Positions 25,737-34,939 of a stretch of 39,651 nt of DNA are shown piece after piece (the first letter of the stretch is position 1; each line of letters begins with the position of its first letter). This DNA comes from Armatimonadota bacterium (lineage in GTDB: Bacteria; Armatimonadota; Zipacnadia; Zipacnadales; FEN-943). Below the pieces are notes generated by a model. It saw nothing but the letters and a program-made list of their open reading frames with translations, made no database searches and was not told the origin of the DNA. The position numbers and the translations under genes were made by a program. Where the stretch lies: NCBI GenBank assembly GCA_026419655.1, contig JANZZA010000549.1:1-39651 (forward strand), written 5' to 3'.

Positions 25737-26165
25737 GGGCACCGACCACCAAACGGATATTCGCCACACCCGGGAAGACTCCTTTGAGACGACGGGGCTA
25801 CGTCTGGTGTGCAGCAAGGGTTGCCAGTGACTACGCGTCTACCGTGAGGTCCCCCGGCAATGTCTCGCCTACGCTGCCACCTTTGCGCTTCCTTTCCGGC
25901 AGCCGGGTTCATCTGCAAGTATGCGCCGTTCAAGAAGCTTCTCGCAGGGACTATTGCAAGGGCTGGTGGAAATCAAGGCAGGTGCGGAAAGTGTACATGG
26001 TTGTGCGCTCGCCCCGTTACCTGTGCCCACTTCCTACGGTCGCTGAGGTGGCCCTTGCACCGGTCACTGCGGAAAATGGCTTTTTGTCGCCGCTGGACGG
26101 GGTATGAGACGCAGCCTCAGTACAGGTCTTGAGAAAGCCAACGAGCCGCTGCACAGGACTGGCGG

Positions 26166-26195
26166 TAGGCACGGTCGCCCCGGTATGGGTATAAT
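26166..26195 (+). promoter_or_regulatory. Candidate promoter for the PBP/TldDE run
   Basis: A perfect -10 hexamer TATAAT lies at 26190-26195. The best -35 at an 18-base spacing is TAGGCA (26166-26171), which matches the consensus at four of six positions. Transcription would start near 26202, about 100 bases before the PBP1a GTG. Confidence 0.5.
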
Positions 26196-26304
26196 ATGCT
26201 TCGGCTGGCCGAGGAGCGGAGGCGAAGAAAACAAGCGCTCTATCGCCCTAGAGCACAAATAACTTAAGCAGTGATGTCAGTGGGCATCTGCTGACGAGGC
26301 AGAA

Positions 26305-28734
26305 GTGAAGCACTACCCGAACAGGTACAATTCAGCGAAATCGGATGCTCGGTGGGTGCTGTGGCTCCGCCGAGGTATTTGGGGGGCCAATGCGTTCCTG
26401 GCGGTGTGTGCGGCAACCGTGGGAGGATTTGTCGCGGGCACCCTGTCGGAGCTTCGTTCTTCGCTTCCCAGTGTGGAGAAACTCAGCACCTACCAGCCGC
26501 GGCTTGTCACCGAGATTTATTCGACGGAAATCCAGAAGGACGGCAGCGAGCAGCATACCCTCCTGGCCAAGCTCTACCGCGAGAATCGGGAGTGGTGTCC
26601 TTTCGACCAAATGCCTGTCAACCTGATCCACGCCACCATTGCCATAGAAGACCGCCCCTTTTTCAAGCACCGCGGTGTGGACCCAAAGGGGATACTTCGC
26701 GCCGCTGTGGCTAACCTACGGGCTGGGCGTGTGCGTCAGGGCGGCAGCACGATCACTCAGCAGCTCGTCCGGGCCATATGGTTGTCGCGAGAACGGACTC
26801 TTGCGCGCAAGGTCAAAGAGCTGGCGCTGGCTGTCCAGGTGGAGCGTTGCTTTACGAAGGATGAAATCCTCGAACTGTACCTAAATGAGGTCTGCTACGG
26901 CCACGGGGCCTATGGGGTCAAGGCTGCGGCCAAGCTGTATTTTGGCAAAGAGCCCAAAGACCTGAGCCTGGCTGAGTGCGCGCTGCTTGCTGGCCTCCCC
27001 CGCTGGCCGGCTGGATACTCGCCCTTCAACTACCCGGAACGAGCACTGGCGCGGCGCAACATGGTGCTCGACGCCATGGCGGAAGTCGGCTATATCTCCC
27101 GCAAACAAGCTGATGAGGCCGCTAAGCAGCCGCTGGGCGTGATTGGTCAGCCGCGCGAGCAAGGTTACGCCAGCTTCCGCGCTCCGCACTTCACCCACAT
27201 GGTCGTCCGCATGCTTTGCGAAACGTATGGTGTCGAGACGATCTACGGGGGTGGGCTGCGCATCTACACGACGCTTGACATGCGGTTGCAACGAGCCGCC
27301 GAAGAGGTGATGACCGAAGGGGTTGAGCGGCTGCGTGCACGAGGCGTGCTGAAAAGGGACCTGCGAGGCCAGGGAGCTCTCGTGTGTTTGTCTACCCAGT
27401 CCGGTGACGTCGTGGCCATGGTAGGAGGCGTGGGGCCTTACGAGAAGGTCCAGTTTAACAGGGCACATCCGGGACCGCCCTTCTATGGCCGCCAGCCAGG
27501 TTCGGCTATCAAGCCTTATGTATGGGCGGCTGCCCTCGAGTCTGGCTATGGTCCCTACAGTGTGGTCAGTGCGGCCCCCATCACTATTCGGGTTGGCCCG
27601 GGCAAGTACTGGTCGCCAAAGGGCGGACACGGTTCCTACACCTTGGCTTCAGCCCTGGCTCACTCAATCAACCGCGTCTCGGTGCGGCTGTTGTTGGACA
27701 TAGGCGCCGAGAAGGTAGCCCGCTATGCTGCAGCAATGATGGGCATTCCGGTGACGCGTCTGCGGGCCGTGCCCTCCCTGGCTCTTGGGACCTCAGAAGT
27801 CTCCCCGCTGGAGATGGCCACCGGCTTTGCTTGTTTCCCCACGGGCGGGCTGCGTCCGACCCCACGCTTCATCCGCCGTATCACTGACGCGGAGGGAAAT
27901 GTCCTCGTCGAGGAACAGTCGCATTTCGAGCGGGTCATCGCCGAGCCTACAGCCAACACCATGGTGCGCCTGATGCAAGGCGTCATAACCAACGGTACTG
28001 GCCGCCAAGCTCGTATCTCTTGGCCCTGCGCCGGCAAGACCGGCACGGCGCAAGACGGCCGCGACATCTGGTTTGTCGGCTTCACTCCCGACTTGGTGGC
28101 TAGCGTCTGGGTCGGAAATGACGACCACTCGCCTCTGGGCGGGAATGCTTACGGCGGTACTTACTGCGCACCTATCTGGGGCGCCTTCATGCGGCGGGCC
28201 ATGGCAGTCTGGCCAGTCCACGGCAAGTTCAGTACGGGGCCAGGCGTGCAAGGCAAAGTAGCCCGCCTCGGGCCCGACAACAAGGGAAAAACCGTCACGC
28301 TCTGCTCCGACACGGGCGGGTTAGCCGGTCCGTATTGCCCTTCGACGTACGAGAAAGTGCTCGGCGAGAACGACGAACTGCCCGCGCGGTGTACAGTGCA
28401 CCGTAGAGCGACGGGTGGTGTTATAGAAGAGGGATCCGAGGAGATAGACTTACACGCAGGTGGCCGTACTCTCACCATCTGTACTGACAGTGGACAACTG
28501 GCTACCTCTAATTGCCCGCGGACGATAGAAGCGCAGTTCCCGCCGGGCGAGGGACCTAAGGGCACGTGTTCTCTGCACAGGAGAGCTTCTTCGGCGAGGA
28601 AACCGTCGATAATTCCGGATGAGGAGCAGATAGAGGGCGCCCCTGAACAGCCATCAGAGGTAAGTCAAGCTGACGAGCCGGCAACGGGCAGTTCTGCAAC
28701 GACCTCGGACGTCCCTGTGCAGCCAGATGAGTAA
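26305..28734 (+). CDS. Class A penicillin-binding protein (PBP1a): transglycosylase/transpeptidase
   Basis: The 809-residue protein has a short cytoplasmic N-terminus and a single membrane anchor (about 28-47). A GT51 transglycosylase domain follows with catalytic E115 in AIEDRPFFKHRGVD and QGGSTITQQLVR. The transpeptidase domain shows S400-x-x-K403 in PGSAIKPYVW, SINR and K578TG in KTGTAQDG. It polymerises lipid II and cross-links peptidoglycan outside the membrane. The C-terminus carries two similar cysteine modules (TLCSDTGGLAGPYCPST...CTVH and TICTDSGQLATSNCPRT...CSLH), then a disordered acidic tail. Start is GTG at 26305 with GAGG five bases upstream. Its last eight bases overlap the start of the class B PBP gene. 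Names ponA or mrcA are used for relatives. Confidence 0.95.
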   Translation: MKHYPNRYNSAKSDARWVLWLRRGIWGANAFLAVCAATVGGFVAGTLSELRSSLPSVEKLSTYQPRLVTEIYSTEIQKDGSEQHTLLAKLYRENREWCPFDQMPVNLIHATIAIEDRPFFKHRGVDPKGILRAAVANLRAGRVRQGGSTITQQLVRAIWLSRERTLARKVKELALAVQVERCFTKDEILELYLNEVCYGHGAYGVKAAAKLYFGKEPKDLSLAECALLAGLPRWPAGYSPFNYPERALARRNMVLDAMAEVGYISRKQADEAAKQPLGVIGQPREQGYASFRAPHFTHMVVRMLCETYGVETIYGGGLRIYTTLDMRLQRAAEEVMTEGVERLRARGVLKRDLRGQGALVCLSTQSGDVVAMVGGVGPYEKVQFNRAHPGPPFYGRQPGSAIKPYVWAAALESGYGPYSVVSAAPITIRVGPGKYWSPKGGHGSYTLASALAHSINRVSVRLLLDIGAEKVARYAAAMMGIPVTRLRAVPSLALGTSEVSPLEMATGFACFPTGGLRPTPRFIRRITDAEGNVLVEEQSHFERVIAEPTANTMVRLMQGVITNGTGRQARISWPCAGKTGTAQDGRDIWFVGFTPDLVASVWVGNDDHSPLGGNAYGGTYCAPIWGAFMRRAMAVWPVHGKFSTGPGVQGKVARLGPDNKGKTVTLCSDTGGLAGPYCPSTYEKVLGENDELPARCTVHRRATGGVIEEGSEEIDLHAGGRTLTICTDSGQLATSNCPRTIEAQFPPGEGPKGTCSLHRRASSARKPSIIPDEEQIEGAPEQPSEVSQADEPATGSSATTSDVPVQPDE

Positions 28735-30655
28735 TTTTCGCCGACGTGTGACTGTCCTCAAAGTTTTCTGCGGATGTCTGTTGCTCGTTTTCGTCATTCG
28801 CCTGGGGCAGCTGCAGATCGCTAAGGCCGACCAGTTCATGCGCCAGGCAGCAGCAAACCGCACCCAGACGATCCGAGTGGAGCCTCCGAGAGGGTGTATC
28901 TTTGACCGCCAGGGCCGCGTCCTGGCGGAGAATCGCCGCACCTGGCGACTGGGCATTGACCCGGCCACCTTCCCAAAAGATGAAAAGACTGCCGACCAAT
29001 GCATTGTCCGTCTTGCGGGCTTGCTTGGTGGAGACGCATCGGCCTTGCGGCGGGCGATTCGAGTGGCATTGGTGTCGTCGGTCGCACAGCCCATCCCCAT
29101 TCCTGGCGTACCTAGCACTCTCGAGTTCCCCACGGTGGCGAGGATTGAGGAGAATCGCCTGGAACTTCCGGGGATTGTTGTGCTTGAAGAGTCCAAGCGC
29201 TACTATCCGCAAGGGCGATTAGCCGCCCACGTTCTGGGTTATGCTCGTGTCATAAGCGAAGAACAGTACAGGCTCTACCGCGACATACTGGTACCGCAGG
29301 TTTCACAGCCTCAGGACGAAATCGCAGCCCTCGTGGCCGACCGTTTGTATGGTCCGCGCAGTATTACTGGGCATGCCGGCATCGAACGAACCTGCGAGCT
29401 TGATACCTCCTGGCCTCAGCCTATGCCGTTGCTCATGGGGCTCCCTGGCCGCACTGTACTAGACGTGAACGTAAGGGGCGAACCAGTGAGGGTGATAGCC
29501 AGCCGGGAACCGGCACCGGGTGCGTCCTTATACTTGACCATAGACGCAGTGGCCCAAAGAGTGGCAGAGGAGGCGATGGAGGAAGCTCTCAAGCGTGGGC
29601 CGGGTCGCGGGGGCGCTGTGGTTGCAGTGGACGTGGGTACCGGAGAAGTACTGGTGCTCTGCAGCAAGCCCAGCTTTGATCCCAACGCGTGGGTGACAGG
29701 CCTTGGAGCGGGAGAATGGGAGCGGGTGGCCAATGACCCACGGACGCCCTTGCTCAACCGCGCCATAGGAGGTGCTTACCCACCCGGCTCCACCTTCAAA
29801 ATGATTTCTTCAGTGGCTGCCTTTGAGACCCTGCGGCTCGCTCCCAGCACCAGTTTTCGATGTGCTGGACGCATCACCGTTGGGTGGCGCCATGCTGTCT
29901 ATGGCTGCTGGCGCAGCGGTGGCCACGGGACCGTGGACTTCTGGCGCGGCATGGCAGAGTCTTGTGACGTTTACTTTTATGAGTTGGTACGCCAGCTAGG
30001 CCTCACGGCTGACAGTCTGGCTTTCTGGGCGCGGCAATTTGGCTTCGGTCAACCCGCGGGCGTGGCTTTGCCCGGGGAAGCTGAAGGACTCGTCCCTGAC
30101 CCTGCTTGGCGGCGCCTGGTCATGCACGAAAGCTGGCGCTTAGGCGACACGCTGAACATGGTCATAGGACAGGGGTATCTTGCAGTCACGCCCCTTCAGA
30201 TGGCGATGGCTACCGCGACCATTGCCAACGGCGGCAAGCTTTACCAACCCCTTATCGTGCGGAAGGTCCTGTGGCCTTCGTGGACCGGCTTGCCACCAAG
30301 AGTTGCTAGGCCCATACTCGTGCGGACAATACCAGTGTCACCCGCCACGCTGGAAAAGGTTCGCCGGTCCATGCGAGAAGCTGTCACCTCGCAGCGCGGG
30401 ACTTCGCGCGTCATGCAAGGGCTGGGGGTATCTGTCGCCGGAAAGACCGGGTCAGCGGAGCATCGGCCGGGCTGTCCCACCCATGCGTGGTATGCATGCT
30501 TTGCGCCTTACGAGAAGCCACGCTATGCGGTGGTGGTCCTCGTCGAAAGTGGTGGGCACGGGGGAGCAGTAGCAGCTCCTATTGCGCGGCGCGTAGTGGC
30601 TGCCCTTTTTCGTTTAAACGCTGGCGTGGGGGGGCCTTCTGGACCGTCTGATTAA
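28727..30655 (+). CDS. Class B penicillin-binding protein 2 (transpeptidase)
   Basis: The 642-residue protein has one N-terminal membrane anchor (about 10-28) and a PBP dimerisation domain (TIRVEPPRGCIFDRQGRVLAEN onward). The transpeptidase has S355-x-x-K358 in YPPGSTFKM, the SCD triad in AESCDVYFYELV and K573TG in AGKTGSAEH. The pattern ITGHAGIERTCE and the overall order fit PBP2/MrdA, the elongation-specific enzyme, better than FtsI. It lacks PASTA domains. The start codon lies in ATGAGTAA, which overlaps the PBP1a stop and suggests translational coupling of the two enzymes. No rodA or mreBCD genes are in the window, which is unusual for PBP2. The pair could be a dedicated wall-building module. 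Confidence 0.93.
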   Translation: MSNFRRRVTVLKVFCGCLLLVFVIRLGQLQIAKADQFMRQAAANRTQTIRVEPPRGCIFDRQGRVLAENRRTWRLGIDPATFPKDEKTADQCIVRLAGLLGGDASALRRAIRVALVSSVAQPIPIPGVPSTLEFPTVARIEENRLELPGIVVLEESKRYYPQGRLAAHVLGYARVISEEQYRLYRDILVPQVSQPQDEIAALVADRLYGPRSITGHAGIERTCELDTSWPQPMPLLMGLPGRTVLDVNVRGEPVRVIASREPAPGASLYLTIDAVAQRVAEEAMEEALKRGPGRGGAVVAVDVGTGEVLVLCSKPSFDPNAWVTGLGAGEWERVANDPRTPLLNRAIGGAYPPGSTFKMISSVAAFETLRLAPSTSFRCAGRITVGWRHAVYGCWRSGGHGTVDFWRGMAESCDVYFYELVRQLGLTADSLAFWARQFGFGQPAGVALPGEAEGLVPDPAWRRLVMHESWRLGDTLNMVIGQGYLAVTPLQMAMATATIANGGKLYQPLIVRKVLWPSWTGLPPRVARPILVRTIPVSPATLEKVRRSMREAVTSQRGTSRVMQGLGVSVAGKTGSAEHRPGCPTHAWYACFAPYEKPRYAVVVLVESGGHGGAVAAPIARRVVAALFRLNAGVGGPSGPSD

Positions 30656-30718
30656 GGCTGGCAGGTGTGGGGCAGGGCGGGCGGAATAGGCTCTCTTTGC
30701 ACACGGGTGGCCTGCCAT

Positions 30719-32128
30719 ATGCGGGAATTACTCGAGGAGTTGGTACAAAGAGGTATGCGCGCCGGTGCCCAGTTCGCGGAGGTGCGCGCTGGGACATGGC
30801 GAGGGGCTTCGGTCACTGCTGAGGACGGTCGGATCCACCGATGTTCTACCTACTCCAGCCGCGGTGCAGGTCTGCGTGTGCTTGTTCGAGGCGCCTGGGG
30901 CTTCGCGTCAACAGACAACCTTGACCCGACAAGTCTTCGCACTGCCCTCGACGAAGCGATAGCTATGGCAAGTGCAGCGAGCCCTCGTGTTGCCCAAGCT
31001 GCGCGCGTGGCCGAAGCGCCGTCAGTTGAGGCTCTTAGCCGCGCTCCAGTGCGCATGCCGCCGGATTCGGTGTCGTTGAGCGAACGGGTGGGCGCCGTTG
31101 CAGCCTTTGAGGAGCGCCTGCGCAAGCACCACACGGCCATCGTCAACACTATTGTCAACTATACCGACGGCGGTGGTGTCACCGAGCTGGTGAACTCGTT
31201 CGGCAGCTACGTCCGTTGGGAAGGTTCCACGTGCTCTCTCTACCTTACCGCCGTAGCCGCCAATGAAACCACGCGCCAGTCGGCTTTTTCGGGCTATGCT
31301 TCGCCTCGTGGTTTCGAGGTGGTGGCCGACCTGGACCCGGACGAAGTGTCGGACAGAACTGCACAGCGGGCCGTGGATCTTTTGTCTGCAGCAGAACCTC
31401 CCGCCGGTTCGATGCCGGTAATTGTAGACCCGGAGATCACTGGCCTGATTGTTCACGAGGCCTTTGGCCACAACTGCGAGGCTGACCTCGTTTGGGCCGG
31501 TGAGTCCATCGTGGCCGGCAAGGAAGGTCAGCAGGTGGCCGCCGAATGTGTCACTATCGTGGACGACCCCACTTGGGACTGGCACAACGGTTCTTTCGAG
31601 TACGACGATGAAGGAGTGCCCGCGCGCCGCCATGTACTGGTGCAGAGCGGGGTGCTCACCGAGTACCTGTACGACCTGGAGATGGCGGCCCACTTCGGTG
31701 TGGCGCCAAACGGAGCTGCCAGGGCCGGCAGCTATCACGACCGCCCCTTGCCCAGGATGTCAAACACCTTCATGGAGCCGGGAGATGCCGAGCTAGAAGA
31801 CCTCATTGCGTCAGTTGACCGTGGAGTCTTGATTTGCGGAGACCGGGGCGGCTACGTGGACACTACTCGCGGCCATTTTACCTTCTTTGCCGAGACGGGT
31901 TTCGAGATTCTCGACGGCCGGCTTGGCCGCCAGATCCGTAACTGTACGCTGAGCGGGTACACCCTAGAGACACTAAGAGGTGTGCTTGGACTTTCACGGG
32001 ATTTTGGGGTTGCCGACCGGGGCACCTGTGGCAAGCACGGCCAGGGAGTGCGGGTGAGCTTGGGCGGGCCTCACATGCTGGTGCGCGAAATAACCGTCGG
32101 TGGCTCCCGGATAGGGGAGGACACCTGA
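30719..32128 (+). CDS. tldD: TldD family metalloprotease (zinc subunit)
   Basis: The 469-residue protein is TldD, the catalytic half of the TldD/TldE heterodimer. The zinc motif HEAFGH (H246, E247, H251) is intact, in the family setting LIVHEAFGHNCEADLV. Other landmarks are the N-terminal region with GAQFAEVRAG, PARRHVLVQSGVLTEYLYD and the C-terminal EITVGGSRIGEDT. The pair cleaves unfolded peptides and in enterobacteria matures microcin B17 and degrades CcdA. The frame is open from 30665, but the ATG at 30719 (MRELLEEL) matches the usual family start. The gene lies 63 bases after the class B PBP and two bases before tldE. Confidence 0.95.
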   Translation: MRELLEELVQRGMRAGAQFAEVRAGTWRGASVTAEDGRIHRCSTYSSRGAGLRVLVRGAWGFASTDNLDPTSLRTALDEAIAMASAASPRVAQAARVAEAPSVEALSRAPVRMPPDSVSLSERVGAVAAFEERLRKHHTAIVNTIVNYTDGGGVTELVNSFGSYVRWEGSTCSLYLTAVAANETTRQSAFSGYASPRGFEVVADLDPDEVSDRTAQRAVDLLSAAEPPAGSMPVIVDPEITGLIVHEAFGHNCEADLVWAGESIVAGKEGQQVAAECVTIVDDPTWDWHNGSFEYDDEGVPARRHVLVQSGVLTEYLYDLEMAAHFGVAPNGAARAGSYHDRPLPRMSNTFMEPGDAELEDLIASVDRGVLICGDRGGYVDTTRGHFTFFAETGFEILDGRLGRQIRNCTLSGYTLETLRGVLGLSRDFGVADRGTCGKHGQGVRVSLGGPHMLVREITVGGSRIGEDT

Positions 32129-32130
32129 CA

Positions 32131-33471
32131 ATGGTCAGCGAGGAGAGAGCGCTTGATCTTGCTCTCGCCGCGGTTCATGCTGCCGTGGCGGCCGGGGCTG
32201 AATGGGCCGACGCAGGCGTTTTCTGTTCTCAGGGTCAGTCGGTCGAATTTGAGCGCAACACCGTCCGCGAGTGTTCCAGCGGGCGACACGAAGGATTAGG
32301 TGTGCGAGCTTTTGTGGCTGGAGGGATGGGCACAGCTTCAGCTTCGGGCTTGGACCTGCATACCGCTCGCCGTGTTGGTAGTGAAGCCGCGGAAATGGCG
32401 AGAACCGCTAGCCCCGACCCCGACTTCCACCGTCTACCGGACCCGCGGCCCCTCGAGCCGCCCCCGGTGTCTTGGGACGATGCCGTCGCGGGCCTGCCCA
32501 GTCAAACTCTTGTGGAATGGTGTCTGGAAGACATTGAACGCGGGCGTTCGGTAACCGACGACGTATTCATGTCCGGCGCAGCAGGCATTAGCGCTGGAGT
32601 TGCCGCGATCGCCAGCTCTACCGGCGTGGCTGTAGCGAGGCGCGGCACGCACGTGTCCTGGTATGTCGGGGCGTCGGTTTGGCGTGACGACCGCGCGGCG
32701 TCCTTTTTCGACGGTCGCAGTGCGGTACGCCTGAGCGATGTTCAGCGCGGCGAGGGCATCGTAGAAAAGACGGTGCAGACGGCCCTGGCGCTTCTTGATG
32801 AGGCGACCGTCCCGACCGGACGGCGAGACGTGGTTTTGGACTACGATGTCGCAGGCGAGTGGCTATACGGCGTTTTAGCGGCTGCCGAAGCGGAAGGGGT
32901 CCAACGCGGTCGCTCCTTCATGGTGGGCAAGGAAGGCGACCAGATCGCCAGCGATGTCATCACGGTCATTGAGGACCCATTTGCGCCTGCGGCTCCAGCA
33001 TCGAGCTCCTGGGACGGCGAGGGCATGCCGAAATCCCGCAGCGCTTTGCTGGACCGTGGTGTGCTTACTACTTACTTGCATAACTCTTACACCGCCTTCA
33101 AGGCCGGGGTGGAGATAACAGGTCATGCCTCCCGTAGCGGTGGTTACGTGGGGATAGGATTGAGCAACCTGCAGGTTCAGCCCGGCTCCGTGACCAAGGC
33201 CGAGCTCATCGCCGGGATTGATAGCGGCTTGCTTATAATACTCGGGGCGCCTGATCCCAACCGCGTCACAGGACAAGTTTCCAGCACCGTAGACGGAGGG
33301 TTCCTCATCGAAAAGGGCGAGGTGCGCGGCGCGGTGAAGGGAGCCATGATTGCCGGGCACATCTTCGACTTGCTCCGCAGCGTGGATGCCGTCTCCAGCG
33401 ACTACCGAGCCTACCCCGGGCGTATTTACCCGGCTCTTCGGATCAGGGACGTGCTTGTCAGCTCGCGGTAG
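32131..33471 (+). CDS. tldE: TldE/PmbA family protease subunit
   Basis: The 446-residue protein is the non-catalytic partner of TldD. It shares the PmbA/TldD fold but lacks the HExxxH zinc motif. Family features are VEFERNTVRECSSGRHEGLGVR, RSFMVGKEGDQIASDVITVIEDP, GEGMPKSRSALLDRGVLTTYL and DGGFLIEKGEVRGAVKGAMI. It starts two bases after the tldD stop, as expected for a subunit pair made in fixed ratio. No RiPP precursor or modification genes were seen nearby. Its place behind two PBPs may reflect a shared operon only. Confidence 0.94.
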   Translation: MVSEERALDLALAAVHAAVAAGAEWADAGVFCSQGQSVEFERNTVRECSSGRHEGLGVRAFVAGGMGTASASGLDLHTARRVGSEAAEMARTASPDPDFHRLPDPRPLEPPPVSWDDAVAGLPSQTLVEWCLEDIERGRSVTDDVFMSGAAGISAGVAAIASSTGVAVARRGTHVSWYVGASVWRDDRAASFFDGRSAVRLSDVQRGEGIVEKTVQTALALLDEATVPTGRRDVVLDYDVAGEWLYGVLAAAEAEGVQRGRSFMVGKEGDQIASDVITVIEDPFAPAAPASSSWDGEGMPKSRSALLDRGVLTTYLHNSYTAFKAGVEITGHASRSGGYVGIGLSNLQVQPGSVTKAELIAGIDSGLLIILGAPDPNRVTGQVSSTVDGGFLIEKGEVRGAVKGAMIAGHIFDLLRSVDAVSSDYRAYPGRIYPALRIRDVLVSSR

Positions 33472-33513
33472 CACACCCGTCGAGACATAAGGCTGCAGGG
33501 CCGCGGTGAGCGC

Positions 33514-34821
33514 CTACGTTGCCTTGGCCTTAGGCACGGCGTGCTGCCGAACCTCTCCTACGCCGGGAAGCTCCTGGAAGACCGCAGCATGTACTGTGGT
33601 GCAAAGCAGCCCCACAAGGACGGGCACCAGGAACACTGCGCCCCACTCCGTCACATACTGGGGCCGTCCCGCGGCATCCAACAGTACTCGCCCGAGTGCG
33701 TCGAGCTTGGGATGGCTGAAAAGGTCTTGTACGATTCCTGCCAAATGGGTGCCAAGGTAATACCCAATGCCCATCGTTGCGAAGGTAAGCAGGGCCTGGG
33801 CTGAGTGGCGCACGCCCGGGGGAGCCACCTGGTCTACATAAACCTGTCCGGCCACAAACCAGAAAACCGTACAGAACCCATGTAGTGCTAGGGATGCTAC
33901 GGCTACCCACGCCGGCCAAGCCATCCACGCGACGGTTGCCCAAACCAAGTAACGCAGTGCCCAAGCCATCAAGCCGAGCAACAGCGTCCACCTAAATCCT
34001 ATCCTTGATAAAGCGATGCGCAGCCCCAGGGCCATTACGAGGATCTCCGCCGTCTGGGCAATAGCCATCGTGCCAGGCAAATGGATGGTTGATACCCCGA
34101 GGTCTCGCAGAAACGGTCCGCCGAGCACGTAATAGAAATGGAGCTGTGTCGAGATTATGAAAGCTATGTATAGAAATGAGAGAAATCGTTTATCTTGTGC
34201 TATGGCCCAAACACGAAGAAAGGCCCACGGGCTTTCGCCACTGCAAGCGGGCGGAGTGTGAGGGAGTAGAAAGCACCATGCTGCCAGGCCTGCTTCGGCA
34301 CAAGCTCCGAGCACCAGGGCATCAGACTGACTCGGCCACGGGCGGATTCCCAAATAGCCTTTTCGCCACGCACTGAGTAGCAGGCCGGCACAGATCCAGC
34401 CAATAGTTCCAAATACGCGAACCGAGCCAAACTGCCGCCGGGTGTCGGCGAGATGGCGGAAAGAAATCGAGTTACTGAGGGCGAGAGTGGGCGCGAAGGC
34501 GACGGCGAAAAGTAACATCCACAGCCAGAGATTGGCGAAGCTGGTTGCTTGAGAGGATTTCCAGAGGCATAAGGCTCCTGCGAAATGAAGCACTGCCAGG
34601 ACCCGCTCCGTGGACAGCCAGCGGTCAGCTAATTGGCCGCCTAAGAGGGGTGACAGGATGCAGCCCAGCCATAAAAGACTATAGATTGACCCGGTTTTGG
34701 CGCCGGAGAACCCCAATTGCTCCTGCAAATAAACCGCCAGCACTGGGCTCCACGCGCCCAGTGTGGCATATTGCAGAAACATCATGACCGACAGCCGCCA
34801 GTAGACCGAGGGGGAGGTCAT
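33514..34821 (-). CDS. Major facilitator superfamily transporter, nucleoside:H+ symporter-like
   Basis: The 435-residue protein has about 12 hydrophobic segments and an MFS layout. The N-terminal pattern SVMMFLQYATLGAWSPVLAVYLQEQLGFSG, split across the first helix, and the LLGGQLADRW loop resemble the NupG/XapB nucleoside proton symporter family. The FGSVRVFGTIGWICAG segment is typical of this branch and of lactose permease-like relatives. Substrate is not certain; sugars or nucleosides are both possible. A weak AGGA lies very close to the ATG, which is a poor ribosome-binding site. It lies downstream of the protease and lipoprotein genes with a strong GC hairpin in between and is convergent with tldE. 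Confidence 0.82.
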   Translation of the reverse strand: MTSPSVYWRLSVMMFLQYATLGAWSPVLAVYLQEQLGFSGAKTGSIYSLLWLGCILSPLLGGQLADRWLSTERVLAVLHFAGALCLWKSSQATSFANLWLWMLLFAVAFAPTLALSNSISFRHLADTRRQFGSVRVFGTIGWICAGLLLSAWRKGYLGIRPWPSQSDALVLGACAEAGLAAWCFLLPHTPPACSGESPWAFLRVWAIAQDKRFLSFLYIAFIISTQLHFYYVLGGPFLRDLGVSTIHLPGTMAIAQTAEILVMALGLRIALSRIGFRWTLLLGLMAWALRYLVWATVAWMAWPAWVAVASLALHGFCTVFWFVAGQVYVDQVAPPGVRHSAQALLTFATMGIGYYLGTHLAGIVQDLFSHPKLDALGRVLLDAAGRPQYVTEWGAVFLVPVLVGLLCTTVHAAVFQELPGVGEVRQHAVPKAKAT

Positions 34822-34865
34822 TGTCCTGTGCGCGTCAGAGGTTCAGCATCTGAACGATAACCAGC

Positions 34866-34898
34866 GGGCGCGGCGCCAACTAACTTCACGCCGCGCCC
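34866..34898 (-). terminator. Perfect 10-bp GC hairpin after the lipoprotein gene
   Basis: GGGCGCGGCG (34866-34875) pairs perfectly with CGCCGCGCCC (34889-34898) around a 13-base loop. No T tract follows on either strand, so it is not a classical intrinsic terminator. It could protect the mRNA end, pause transcription or be bound by a protein. A second small hairpin, GTTCAG-CAT-CTGAAC, is at 34841-34855, just before the MFS start codon. Confidence 0.5.
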
Positions 34899-34939
34899 CT
34901 AATCTGCAGGTCGCGTTCGGTAGCAACTACTATTTTCTG

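Larger units (their letters stand above)
25700..26304. other. 605-base divergent intergenic region between kinase and PBP1a genes
   Basis: The two flanking genes diverge, so this region must hold promoters for both. I see no protein gene with support. Identified pieces are a TCTTAC direct repeat near the kinase start and a candidate -10 box near the PBP gene, listed separately. The middle part (about 25780-26160) holds nothing I recognise. It is unusually long for this compact window and could contain a leader RNA or several regulator sites. Confidence 0.5.

Noticed and set aside
30719..33471. TldD/TldE as part of a RiPP (microcin-like) cluster
   Set aside because: No short precursor gene, cyclodehydratase, radical SAM or exporter gene adjoins the pair; the neighbours are PBPs and an MFS transporter.
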